Source: Mytilus californianus
Taxonomy: Eukaryota; Mollusca; Bivalvia; Mytilida; Mytilidae
Length of the DNA stretch: 64,000 nucleotides
Assembly (NCBI RefSeq): GCF_021869535.1
Contig: NW_026262659.1
Location: 8,246,001 to 8,310,000, forward strand
Reading direction: 5' to 3'
The position numbers were made by a program, and so were the translations under genes. This document shows positions 1 through 47,660 of the stretch, in pieces; the first letter of the stretch is position 1; each line of letters begins with the position of its first letter. Under the pieces are notes generated by a model. It was not told the DNA's origin and did no database searches. It worked only from the letters and a program-made list of their open reading frames with translations.

Positions 1-1
1 G

Positions 2-130
2 GATGGCACTATGGGAATTCCGCACTTCGATTACACCAGTAGCTCGGATTTCGTTGTGCGCATTGTTAAAGTGCGAATGTCTTTCCGAAATGAAACTTTT
101 CCTGGAGCGATGATGTTCCAAATCAATCAG
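2..130 (+). CDS. Candidate exon: end of VEGFR Ig domain 2 (uncertain)
   Basis: An open frame of 43 codons runs from the window edge to a good donor (CAG followed by gtaacc at 131). The protein has D...GIPHFDY then alternating beta-like stretches ending MMFQINQ, loosely like the end of VEGFR D2, which should lie just upstream of the D3 exon at 3064. The cysteine expected in D2 is missing. It ends in phase 0, whereas the exon at 3064 needs a phase-1 partner, so either an exon between them was missed or this is not an exon. Confidence 0.35.
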
Positions 131-1110
131 GTAACCCAAATAATACCTCGATATTGAACTACCATTAGGAAATAGAGAGAAACGTCAATTGATGCGTTGT
201 CTTCAATCAAAATATGAACTAAATGATTTAATTAAGCGCATGCGTAGTTTTCTTGAATTTATTGTGTAATACCTTATGGTGCACCGATCAACGGAAACAT
301 CGACTAATAGGTTCCTAGATCCGATGATTACAGGATTTCGTGTTACTCTTTACAATTTTTTGTTTCATTGAATTGTGTTTTCGAGTATCAGATATATGAA
401 TTTAACTGCTTCAACATTTGTCAAAGGTCAGTTATTTCATGCAGGTAATCTATTTTGTTAACACTCAATAGTTTGAAAATAAAACATAAATGTTATGGAA
501 CAGAAAGAAGGAATCATAAGTTCAACAGTACTAGTAGTGTACACCAAAAGAAAAAAAAGAAGATGTACAATTGATGATACAAAACCGCAACCCTTAAAAA
601 TGTAATAGCATATAAAATCCAGGTCATAGATATCATGGATATTTTCAAAATTCATTATTCACCCCTGTCACATTCGCCTCTGGGGATATAGTCTATTTGT
701 CTGTACTAAACAAGCTAATACTCGTAACTCAATAGACAGTTTTCACAAAAGTTTCACATTTGGTAGAATTTATTTTTCATCATACTCTTTCATCACATAC
801 TCTACCCTCATTTAATTCTGGAATTTTGAAGTAGTCTTTGAATGAACTATTAACCGTGTAGCTGTCTAGTAACATTTATGGCCACATGATCCTTAAAGAC
901 AAAGAAAGAACATATTGACCCGTTTATTAAGTATTGTACAAAGGTATAATTGACACTGGGTACGTGAGATTGGTTGTTATATTCAGAGGGAATATTTAAA
1001 ACATAATTGCATTTGAATTGCCAAGATTTCGGTAAGAATTATATTGTCTATTTGTAAATATCCACTGTACCAAGGATGGTTTGCAATTTTTAAAATTAAA
1101 CAGCTACATT
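131..1110. other. Intronic stretch, nothing recognised
   Basis: AT-rich sequence after the candidate exon. No domain, tandem repeat or repeat family was recognised. A short possible exon (388-446) between cag and gt signals has no convincing product. Confidence 0.4.
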
Positions 1111-2206
1111 AAGAGAGGGTCGAAAGATACCAGAGGGACATTCAAACTTATAAATCGAAAATAAACTGACAACGCCATGGCTAAAAAAGAAAAAGACAAA
1201 CAGACAAACAGACAAACAATAGTACACAAAACACAACATAGAAAACTAAAGACTAAGTAACACGAACCCCACCAAAAACTGGGGGTGATCTCAGGTGCTC
1301 CGGAAGTGTAAGCAGATCCTGCTCCACATGTGGAGTTGCTCATGTAAGTACAAACCCGGTAACAAGTCGGTAGGTTACATTCGTAAAAAGGGGACGGGAT
1401 TGTAGTTACGACATTAGGAACATAACGCTAACGGTCAACCAACTCGTGACCGTAAAATTTACGAAGGGATGATTTCAACTTCACCATTTAGAACTCTTGG
1501 TATAATAGCTTCCTTGTGAGCAGCAACCCTCTATCAAGGAAATCATGATAAGATATACAAGCCCGGGAATATTGTATCAATTGGCAGATATATGCTCCGT
1601 ATGCAGGCGCTGCTGGAATGTTGCTACATAGAAACGGAAAGTTCACAATTGGGAAGCTGAAATCATCTCTTTTGTCGTAAAGTTTTGTCTTCAACCAACC
1701 CTCATTGTCAATTTCTAGATGTAAGTCAAGATATGAAGCAGACTTAACTGAATCTGTTGTATCCTTTATCTCAAGTTCGATGGGATAGATGCGTTCAACA
1801 TAGTCAACAAATTTTGAATTATTTAGTGAGAGAACATCATTTATATAGCGGAAGAGAAAGTTAAAGGATACTGATAACTTCTTTTCTTTCTTCCTAAGAA
1901 GTTCCTGTATGAAGTCAGCCTCATAAAAATTAAGGAACAAGTTGGCAAGAAGAGGGAAACAGTTGGTTCCCATGGGAATGCCGATTGTTTGTTGAAAAAC
2001 ACGTCTTCCAAACGTAACAAATATGTTGTCAATCAAGAAATCAAGCATCTGGATAATGTCAGTTTCAGAGAATGTTTTGTTTGAATCAGAGTGATTTTTT
2101 ACAAAGTAGGATTGATCCCCCCTAAGACAAGATACTTGAATCTACGTTGGCCATTCTTTTTTATGAAACAAAGCAATACCAACTCTTTCAATTTGTCTTT
2201 AAGATT
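1111..2206 (-). mobile_element. 5'-truncated retroelement with decayed reverse transcriptase (GIPMGTN family)
   Basis: Open frame 1488-2048 encodes a reverse transcriptase core: TIGIPMGTNCFPLLANLF, RYINDVLSLNNSKF, then KRDDFSFPIVNFPFLCSNIP and SRACISYHDFLDRGLL. The catalytic box is YIND where sister copies have YIDD. Upstream codons continue to 2206 after a frameshift near 2115, and a stop at 1488 interrupts the 3' part. The 3' tail (1111-1345) is shared with at least six other fragments in the window. The type resembles Penelope-like or related non-LTR transcriptases; the class is not settled. Confidence 0.8.
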
Positions 2207-3063
2207 GAATCAAATAGCGAATACATGTTCGGTTGAAATATTTTTGGGAAACAATACAAATATCAATGGAAACAATTGCAATATTTTCCCTCAGATCCAT
2301 CAATCTCTGACTGTTATTTGCAATGAATAAAACTAATTTTCCACTATGGATTTTATCACAGAAAGTAAGCTTATAGCTTTTATATGAAGTTAACAGTAAA
2401 CAGCTCTCAAGAAAAATATTGTGCACTGGTACTATATTTTCATTTGAGGCTGGGGCATACTGTGTTACCCATGTCCGTGTTTCTGTCATTCAGTCCTTCT
2501 GTCATTCTGAAAGCAAACATTTGTTTTGACTTTCATCATTATGCCCTATAAATATCTATTTTAATTTTGATACATGAATGTATAATGATAACTTACTTAT
2601 TGAGTTTGTGTTTAGCTTGACAATTGTTTAGCAGAATTAGGGCCCTAAGATTTGATGAAAACTTGTATTTGTTTTACCAGCTAGCTAAAAGAACTTAACT
2701 GAAAAATTGTCTTAGATTACACATTACAATTGCATAACAGTTGTATGTATATGCTTGCGATGAAATTATTATCTTATTATCCGTTTACCGTCATTACTGT
2801 CACTATATATTTTATGTTATTATGCTTAAAAATTATGTCAGCACCTGTAATTTAAGATTCATTCATTCATCTAAATGCTGCAGCAAGGGAGAAAAAGGGG
2901 GAGGGGGCATTTGTGGTGTACCGACACATCAACTTGTAAATGTGTGTTTATCTAAGTATACATTTGTTTATTGTACATCTTTACTTTTAAAGAGAGTAAA
3001 CTTAATGTTATTATTATTTAACGATGAGTGCAACTATTAAATTTTTCTTTTAACAATACTTAG
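2207..3063. other. Intronic stretch, nothing recognised
   Basis: Follows the retroelement fragment and ends at the acceptor of the D3 exon. AT-rich, with a short G-rich run near 2888-2908. No coding or repeat signal I can support. Confidence 0.4.
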
Positions 3064-39718
<36,655 letters not shown>

Positions 39719-39952
39719 GATTGTGATAATGTCATATCACGTCAAACAAAACCTCAACAACCTCAACAATATAGTAATACTTCCACATACAGTCAAAGAA
39801 ATGATAACACAGTTACTGAGGATTCGAATACACATTTCCCTGTTTCCACTCCCATAATTAAGGAGAGGATCGATATCTGATAATAAAGCGGGACCAGACG
39901 ACGAAATGTGAAATTTATGTATAGTAAAGGGAGACACTTTTTGTGAACAAAG
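39719..39952 (+). pseudogene. Eroded remainder of the receptor tail, now 3' UTR
   Basis: After the TAA, the same frame reads DCDNVISRQ, matching DSDNVILRK of the paralog tail. Further on, GGAGAGGAT..ATATCTGATA matches the paralog's DGYLIPK region but in another frame. The stretch then rejoins paralog 3' UTR (AGTAAAGGGAGA). So one stop and at least one frameshift removed about 100 residues, including the PPxY and C-terminal ETLV motifs. Confidence 0.75.
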
Positions 39953-39954
39953 AA

Positions 39955-39960
39955 AATAAA
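39955..39960 (+). promoter_or_regulatory. Candidate poly(A) signal of the + gene
   Basis: AATAAA about 240 bp after the stop codon, within 3' UTR sequence shared with the paralog. Cleavage site not visible. Confidence 0.5.
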
Positions 39961-40724
39961 TCATGGCCTATTGATAAAAAATAACAAATAATTCAGCAAT
40001 GTCATAAAAACTGTTGTTTTAATATGATTGTGTTATAATTTGTTAACAATTACATGGCTCTATTTTTTATCATGACTAAATGAATGCTGATAATAGACTT
40101 TTTTAAGCATCAGACAGATTTAAACGGATAATAATTCGTCAACATGCAAATATTGTTTTATTTATTTTGGTGTGAATAGCTATACTGTGGGTTTCACAGT
40201 GAGTTCGCCTACAGGGTTTTTGATTTTTGTTTTATGTTGTTTGTTTTCATGTGTGTTTACTGTTTGGTCTTAAATGATCTTGCCTTATATTTTTATTCCC
40301 TATATGTATGTTAAAGTTAAGATAAAAAATCAGCTAATTCATTTATATGATTTTATGTTTATGTTTAAAGCAACTATATGCTCAGGATATTTTTGTTTAT
40401 ACACAGTTTTGATTTAGAAGAAAAACCGACATGGTTAGAAAATACAAATAACAACACCATTACAAACACAATTCCATTTTAATATTCTTCTCATGGTTAG
40501 AAAATACATAAAATAACATCATTACAAACTCAATCCCAATTTAATATTCTTGTACGTGTCTATAAATAAAACACATATCTTATTTTTAGAAATTTACCTG
40601 TGGTAATATAAACGTCACTTTTTGTGACGTTGATACATTCATTTGACGCACAGTTCATATTTCGTTTGTGGTGTCCTGGTGTGCTGTCGTAAATTCATGG
40701 GAGGTGTCCGTTGTTATTCTGCGG

Positions 40725-40990
40725 TTTACCTATTATGTCTGTTTTGTTCACGCATCGTTGTAAATATAATGGAATTTGATGCGACTGTCATACAAGTGAG
40801 AGGTTTAGCGCTATAAAACCAGGTTCAATCTTCCATTTTCTACATTTGAAAATGCCTGTACCAAGTCAGGAATATGACAGTTGTTGTCCATTCGTTTGAT
40901 GTGTTTTATCATTTGATTTTGCCATTTGATTAGGAACTTTCCGTTTTGAATTTTCGTCGGAGTTTAGTATTTTTGTGATTTAACTTTTTA
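40725..40990 (+). repeat. ttccgttttgaatt repeat family copy
   Basis: gcgactgtcatacaagtgag, caagtcaggaatatgacag and aactttccgttttgaatttt in family order. Confidence 0.7.
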
Positions 40991-41019
40991 CATGTTGTAA
41001 TGTACTATTATATTATTTA

Positions 41020-41400
41020 TTTATGTATTTCTCTGTGCTGAGTGTTCTTGCGTTTGTTTGTACTGTACTCCTGTCACGTAGTGTTGTCATTTCAGCGGTA
41101 TTTTTAACATTTTTGTCATACTAACGGGAGGCTAGCCATAAAACCAGAATCAACCCACCATTTTTTCTTAAAATATCCTGTACCAAGTCAGGAATATGGC
41201 AGTTGTTATCAGACAGTTTGTTTCTATGTATGTTGGCGTTTGCTTTTTTTGTAGTTCAGTGTTTATGTTGTTCCGTTGTTTTCCTCTTATAGTTTGTGTG
41301 TTTCCCTCGGTTTCAGTTTGTTACCCGGTTTTGTTTTTGCTTAATCGAATTATGACTATTGAACAGCGGTATACTACTGTTGCCTTTACTTTTCATCATA
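41020..41400 (+). repeat. Interspersed repeat, sister of 20385-20790
   Basis: tctctgtgctgagtgttctt, taccaagtcaggaatatggc, ctatgtatgttggcgtttgc and actactgttgcctttact. Shares tgtaccaagtcaggaatatg with the previous family, to which it is adjacent. Confidence 0.7.
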
Positions 41401-41419
41401 ATTCATGTGATACCAATTT

Positions 41420-41560
41420 TGGCGGATTTCATGAATAAACGTAAACCAAAAATTCAAATATCCATGTATACTTTGGCAAAACCACGAAAATATATATCCA
41501 CGAAAACACCATTTTTCCTCAATCTACGAAAATAAATGAATCCACAATATTTCATTTTTA
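41420..41560. repeat. One diverged arm of the ttcgtgg MITE
   Basis: accacgaaaatatatatcca, ctacgaaaataaatgaatcc and acaat match the arm words of 61729-61946. Confidence 0.5.
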
Positions 41561-41959
41561 CATATATACTTCATGTTGTACTCAGTGCAAAAGGAGTTTC
41601 GATACATCATTATATTTTGGTTGAGTGTATTCAATATTTTCTCGAATGATCGAGTGGTATTAATCAGTAATAGTTTTGGACACTGATTTAAATTCTCATT
41701 TTGAATTTATTACATTCATACATTAGATTTATTTCTTAGTTTTATATGACAGGAGTCAAGTCAGAAAAAAATGTAGTGTTTACAGTGTATTTTTAAGTGA
41801 TTGAAGTTTTATATAATTATAATAACTTTTATTTAAGTCTACCATAACATAATTAAGAACAATTTGTATTGTTAAGGTAAATATACTTCCCTTTTCAGTG
41901 TGTTAATAGTAACAATTTGTCTGGAAATTTATGTAATAGACATTATTTAATTCATTCAC

Positions 41960-42450
41960 ATGATACGATATTACAGAGCTGGTATTTCTTATCATGATTT
42001 CCTGGATAGAGGGTTGCTACTCACAAGGAAGCTGTTAAACCAAGAGTTCCAATTGGTGAAGTTGAAATCATTCCTTCGTAATTTTTACTGACGCCATCAC
42101 GAGTTGACCGTTATGGAGTATCCGTTTCATAGATTACAACGGATGTGTTCCAATTGTCGTAACTACAATCCCGTTCCCTTTTCCCCGAATGTGACCCACC
42201 GAATTAGACTTATTACCGGGTTTGTACTAATATTAGCAATACGACGGGTGACACATGTGGAGCAGGATCTGCTTACCCTACCCATTTTTAGTGGTGTTCG
42301 TTTTGCTCAGTCTTTGGTTTTCTATGTTGTGTTTTATGTACTGTTGTTTGCTTCTTTGTCTTTGTCATTTTTTTAGCCATGGCGTTGTCAGTTTTGTTTT
42401 CGACTTATGAGTTTGAATTTCCTTTTGGTATCCTTGGCCTCTTTTTAAAA
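41960..42450 (+). mobile_element. GIPMGTN-type retroelement, 3' end copy
   Basis: tatttcttatcatgatttcc, ggatagagggttgctactca and aagctgttaaaccaagagtt decode as the YHDFLDRGLLLTRKLLNQEF region with shifts; then gacacatgtggagcaggatc and ccatggcgttgtcagttttg. Confidence 0.8.
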
Positions 42451-43480
42451 CATAAAACATGTTGGTGACATTTTGACTTCTCCATTCTTTGTCTGTTATG
42501 ACTACAGGTTAAAAAGCCATTTTACCAATGGTTCATTGTTTTTTTAAAAGATTTTTCCTTATCTGATTAATATGAATGACTTTATTTTCTTTACCTGATA
42601 CGAATAAAAAATTAGATGCATGTATAATGTAAGTCAATTAGACATAGTGTGAAGTAATATTTTATGAATACCTTCCATGAGGAGTGAAAACCGTTAGTAA
42701 TTATGGGAATGGTCTTTCATACAACTATTTATTTTTATACTAATCTTTATTATTTAATTTTTTACTCACATTTGTACTTTTGTGAAATGTATATATATTG
42801 AATATTTATTCTAACAATAAAGCGTTCGAGAACCTCTTGATTTGGCATTTATTCAGTTGATAAAACGGGAACACAATTTAAATAACAAAAGATATCATAA
42901 TTGGTTTTCTTTTGTTTATGCGAGATAGGATTTGAACTTTAAACAGTACTAATGGTTAGAAAGAACTAAAACTAGATAAAAAATAAACAGTTAACTATAT
43001 TTTTATAATTGTATTTCAAAAGGATATATTTATTTGAAAATGCAAGATGTTAATGAGTGTAGAATACTAATTGAAAAGAGATGCTAGTTTTTATATAGAA
43101 TATATTATGTAGAGAGTAATTTTATTAACCCATTTGTATTTTCCCTGGCAAATGGGACATTTAAAATAAAGACAGGGACTTCTTAGGGTCTATGTATTCC
43201 ATGTGATTTGAAATAAAAGATATTATTCATGCACAAAAAAATGAATAAAAAAATAAAAAACATCACTTTAATTCAACTTTTTATAAAAAAACAAAATCCT
43301 TTCCTAAGGCATCAAGTCCCTTGATTGATTTCTTGTACACGATAGCTTGTTAGTACACCTTATGCTTGCTTTAAAGAAAACATCAAGTTAGTTGAAAGAG
43401 ACTAATAAGGGTATTTGTCAAGCAATATTTGTAATGCATGTAGAATATCATAACAATTATCACGCAACTTTTGTACATTA

Positions 43481-43740
43481 TTGATTGATTGATTGATTGG
43501 TGTTTAACGACATATCCAACACTATTGTCTATTTCGTGGCGGTCAAGTTTTTATTGGTGAAGAAAGCCGCACTGTCCAGAGAGAGCCACTGACCTTCAGC
43601 AGGAAAACTGGAAATCCTTGCCGATTGAAATTGGAGGCGAGCGCACCTTCCAAGTGCGGGGCCCGAACTCACAACCTCAGTGTTGACAGGCTAGTGATAC
43701 AGTGGTTGAACTACGTAGAGCACTCGGCCACGGAGGGCCC
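43481..43740 (-). mobile_element. tRNA-derived SINE, copy 3
   Basis: Same family as 38873-39139, starting ggccctccgtggccgagtgc on the - strand and ending in (aatc)n. Flanked by exact 12-bp ttttgtacatta repeats at 43469-43480 and 43741-43752, so a clear retroposition event. Confidence 0.92.
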
Positions 43741-44209
43741 TTTTGTACATTAAATGTGGAGGATATTATTATTCAAAATTGACACACATATAATCCAGTT
43801 GATCTGCGGTCATTAGCTGAGAGCTGATTTTGGCAGATAGTAATCAAACTACAATTCAAAAGAACGAAACAATGTTATTTGAACAAAGATATTAACATTG
43901 AATCATGAAACCTGTTAACTAAATAGTACAGACAAAAATATGTGGACCCATTTAAGTAATGTTCAAATAAACCCAGAAGACGTACACAAAATATGGTTTG
44001 ATATATCATGTCTATTAGAAAGTACAACAGGCATCCTGTATCTGACTCATCAGAAACGGCACCGTCAATCGATTGGACATAAATAAAAAAACTTAACCAA
44101 CCAACTTTTTACCAAAACAGTTATGCAAATCTAGTAAAGGGCTGTAGTTACCAACCTTAGGATAAAGGATAAGTTTATTATGTTTTACTAGTAAATCATT
44201 TCACATTCG

Positions 44210-44392
44210 TACGGTCAATGACCACACTAGAAAAGGGGCTGAAGATACCAAACTCACAAGTCGAAGAGAGACTGACAAAATCAGAGCAAAAGACAAAATC
44301 ACCGAAAAGACAAAAAACAGACTACGAAAACATAAATAACTAAAGACTAAGCAACACGAATCCCACAAAAGCCGTGGGTGATGTTCCAATTA
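44210..44392 (-). mobile_element. 3' tail fragment of the GIPMGTN-type retroelement
   Basis: - strand gattcgtgttgcttagtctt, tagttatttatgttttcgta and tttggtatcttcagcccctt; truncated on both sides. Confidence 0.65.
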
Positions 44393-44969
44393 CCATCCAA
44401 TATTCCTGCCACTAATGTTACCAAGAACTAAAAACTGAAGAAAAAAAAATCAACTTAAACGGAAACAATATCTTACGCTATGTAACAATCAGGCGAGAAA
44501 TTTCAGTGTGCATACCATTTTCTCGTACTATCAAAGATATAAACTTAAGAAGCGGTTACATTGTAAATAGAACATCACTGTATAATTTAAAAACTCCAGT
44601 GAATAGACTAAACAATAAAGCTTTAAAAAGGTTTTCATAGAACAAAAACTTAAAATGTCGGACAAACAGTTAACACGAGTGTTTCTACGTTCAAAGTTCC
44701 TAATTAATTAAATCATAAAACATTTTCAAATTGAATATCATTCGTAATGTTGTTTTAAAAGCGAAATTTGAGCATAACAGAACAACACGCCTGATCTGTT
44801 CATGGCATATAAACAGGTAACAATGCCATTATCAAAGTAAAGAATCTCAAGTGTCGAATGTTACTATTGGACAGAAAATTCATTACAAAGAAAATTGAGC
44901 ATCATGAGCATGAAACAAAAAAGAGGCGGACAGAACTCAGGTACTATGGGAAAACTTTAAAAAAAAAAA

Positions 44970-45440
44970 GACGGAAGATACCAAAGGAACATTAAAAACT
45001 GATAAGACGAAGATAAACTGATAACTGAAAATGAGAAAAACAGTGGTGACTGCTGAACAAATTTTTGACATTTTTACCTTTTATGTCTGTTTGTTTTTCT
45101 CACACTTTGTTGTCAATATAATGAAATTTTATGCGACTGTCATACAAGTGAGAGGTTTAGCTAGATATAAAACCAGGTTTAATCCACCATTTTCTACAAA
45201 AGGAAAATGCCTGTACCAAGTCAGGAATATGACAGTTGTTTTCAATTCGTTTGATGTGTTTGAGCTTTTGATTTGGCCATTTTATAATGGACTTTCCGTT
45301 TTGAATTTTCCTTGGAGTTCGGTATTTTTGTAATTTCATTGTTGACAACGCAAAGGCAAAATACGAAAGACGAGGAAAAGACAAACAAATCTACAGAACA
45401 TTATGTAGAAAACTAAAGACTGCCTATCTACAACCCCATT
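44970..45440 (-). mobile_element. Retroelement 3' tail split by another repeat
   Basis: Tail pieces at 44970-45020 (ggaagataccaaaggaacat, aagataaactgataa) and 45350-45440 (aacgcaaaggcaaaatacg, agaaaactaaagactgc) are contiguous in other copies. The intervening 45035-45345 is a ttccgttttgaatt family repeat. Confidence 0.65.
45035..45345 (+). repeat. ttccgttttgaatt repeat family, inserted copy
   Basis: atgcgactgtcatacaagtg, aaccaggtttaatccaccat, tgtaccaagtcaggaatatg and gactttccgttttgaatttt in order; the most complete copy in the window. Confidence 0.75.
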
Positions 45441-45991
45441 AAAAACGGGTCTAGTCTTTTTAGTGATGCTCAATTGATTATTACAACCGTTGACCCGCTG
45501 ATATTACCGAAAGGAATAAAATGTATAGCCAAAGCCAGAAAATGGTTTAGGCTTATACACGAGAGAGATTCATTCCATAATTTCAAAAGATTTTGTAGAT
45601 CTATCACAGCAAAAAGTATATCCATATTTTCATGCCTAAAATGAAATATTGCGCTTCTGGGTTGTTGATATTTGCGGGAACTATCAGTTCAGAACAGGTC
45701 AAACGATCTAGCAGTAGAAAAAATACACTAAACCATTACAATTAATGCACATTTCAACAATCAAATTAATATCTGTTCGGTGAGCTTCGAGGCCAATATG
45801 TGACCATCCAAAATCTTTTACAACGTTGACGAGGTGATATAACCAAAAGGGAATAAAAGTATTGTTAAACAAGGGCGATGATTCAGGAGATATTTGCATG
45901 AAGGAGACGCACTCACTTATATTTAAAAAAAGTTCATAACATCACATCTCATAAAATATTTTTCGGGATTTTTGTGCCAGCAATAAAATAC

Positions 45992-46505
45992 TGAGTTATA
46001 TTCTTGGGCTTGTATTTCCTATCATGATTTCCTTGATAGAGGTTGTTGCTCACAAAGAAGCTATTAAACCAAGAGTTCCAAAATGAAGTTGAAATCATCT
46101 CTTCGTAAATTTTACGGACGCCATCACGAGTTGGTTGACCGTTATGGAATAAACGTTTCACAGATGATATCGGATATGTTCCTTATGTCGTAATTACAAT
46201 CCACTTCCTTTTTCACCACGAATGTGACCTACCGAATTAGACTATTTACCGGATTTGTAATAACATGAGCAACACGACGGGTGCCACATGTGGAGCAGGA
46301 TCTGCTTACCCTTCCGGAGGACCTGAGATCACCCCCAGTTTTTGGTGTGGTTCATGTTGCTTAGTCTTTAGTTTTCTATGTTGTGTCTTGTGAACTATTA
46401 TTTTTCTGTTTGTCTTTTTATTTTTTTTAGCCATGGCGTTGTCAGTTTATTTTCGATCTATGAGTTTGACTGTCCCTCTGGTATCTTTCGCCCCTCTTTT
46501 ACTTG
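45992..46505 (+). mobile_element. GIPMGTN-type retroelement, 3' end copy
   Basis: ttgggcttgtatttcctatc, atgatttccttgatagaggt and cgccatcacgagttggttga, then the shared tail cacatgtggagcaggatctg and ctctggtatctttcgcccct. Small frameshifts relative to 28345-28985. Confidence 0.83.
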
Positions 46506-46609
46506 GCTGGTCATAAACTGGGAGCAAAACGTCCAAGTGATAGTACTAGCATCAAATGGTGCATACTTTACTGCACAAAATGAAAAAAAGAAAAAGAAAT
46601 CTATGTAGT

Positions 46610-46740
46610 AATGGGGTTTGATAAAGTCTTTGCAACTGTAACTCATTTCGTTGACATGACGTCATGTCATACATATTAGGGATTTGATAAAGCCTTTGCA
46701 ATCATGACTGATATCGATTTCATCACAGATGGCTGATACA
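46610..46740. repeat. Block related to 29935-30130
   Basis: gtttgataaagtctttgcaa, ttgacatgacgtcatgtcat and atttgataaagcctttgcaa. Two units. Confidence 0.55.
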
Positions 46741-46857
46741 TCATGATTGCCATTACTTGTATTACACAAACAAATGTATTTGTATTTACTACTAAATCAA
46801 GACGACAGTACCTTACCGATGTTCAAATCTCATAAGTCGATTTAAAAAAAGATAAAT

Positions 46858-46920
46858 TAAATACTGTGGATTCATTTATTTTCGTGGGTACCAGTTTTCG
46901 TGGATTGAGATTGAATTTTA
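46858..46920. repeat. One end of a ttcgtgg MITE
   Basis: atactgtggattcatttatt then ttcgtgggtaccagttttcg and tggatt, matching the left end of 61729-61946. A right-end match (ctacgaaaattggtatccac, aatgaatcc) is at 49608-49648. Confidence 0.6.
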
Positions 46921-47290
46921 TCTTACCTCCTATACATTTCTAGGAATATGATTGGTTAAAAGTGTCCGCGTGGAGACCATGTATATTCCATATAAGGTTA
47001 GTAGGGAGGCGGGGCTTATTTCAATACACGTTTAGTAGTGGAGTTACGACTTTGACACTATTTGATTATTAAAATGTATTGAAAGTTCTGTTTAATATTG
47101 TGATATCAAGGTTAATGATATTAAATTGTTATTGTTGACATTAGTTTTTTTGTGCATACCAATGGAATTAGGTTCTTAAAATTGAACACTTGAACACTTT
47201 AATATAAAAATAAGAAGATGTGGTATGATTGCAAATGAGACAACTCTAGTATAAATTCAACAAATAAAGATAGTCGGTAAGATAAATTCG

Positions 47291-47430
47291 TTACATAGTG
47301 TGCTAGTGACCTAATACGATATATACGGGGTCAGAAATTCCTTATGGGATTCGAGCTTCGCGCTCTCACCCCATATGGAATTTACTGACCCCATATATAT
47401 CGTATTAGGTCACTAACACACTATGTAACT
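47291..47430. repeat. Palindrome with about 60-bp arms
   Basis: ttacatagtgtgctagtgac...ggggtcagaaattcc pairs with ggaatttactgacccc...gtcactaacacactatgtaa around gcttcgcgctc. MITE/hairpin element between the receptor genes. Confidence 0.8.
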
Positions 47431-47660
47431 AATAGTTTTTTCGTGGTTTTAAAAATATTTTCATATAAGAATATGAAACAAATGTACTTCATTAAATATC
47501 AAATTATAATATATTTAAATTAGTGGTTTAACTATACCAATGAAATATTTAAAGCCATACTAAGACATTGGTAATAAAACACATAAAATCAACATTGTCT
47601 TCAAAATAAATGGATGCACTATCAAATGTAATGATTAAGTTAAGCTACTTATAATGACCA

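Noticed and set aside
388..446. Possible small exon (cag ... gt) between the candidate D2 exon and D3
   Set aside because: It leaves in phase 2 while phase 1 is needed at 3064, and the product has no Ig-like pattern.
1104..1343. 79-residue hydrophobic open frame on the - strand
   Set aside because: It is the noncoding 3' tail of the retroelement; the same DNA appears in other frames at 28750-28960 and 46280-46500.
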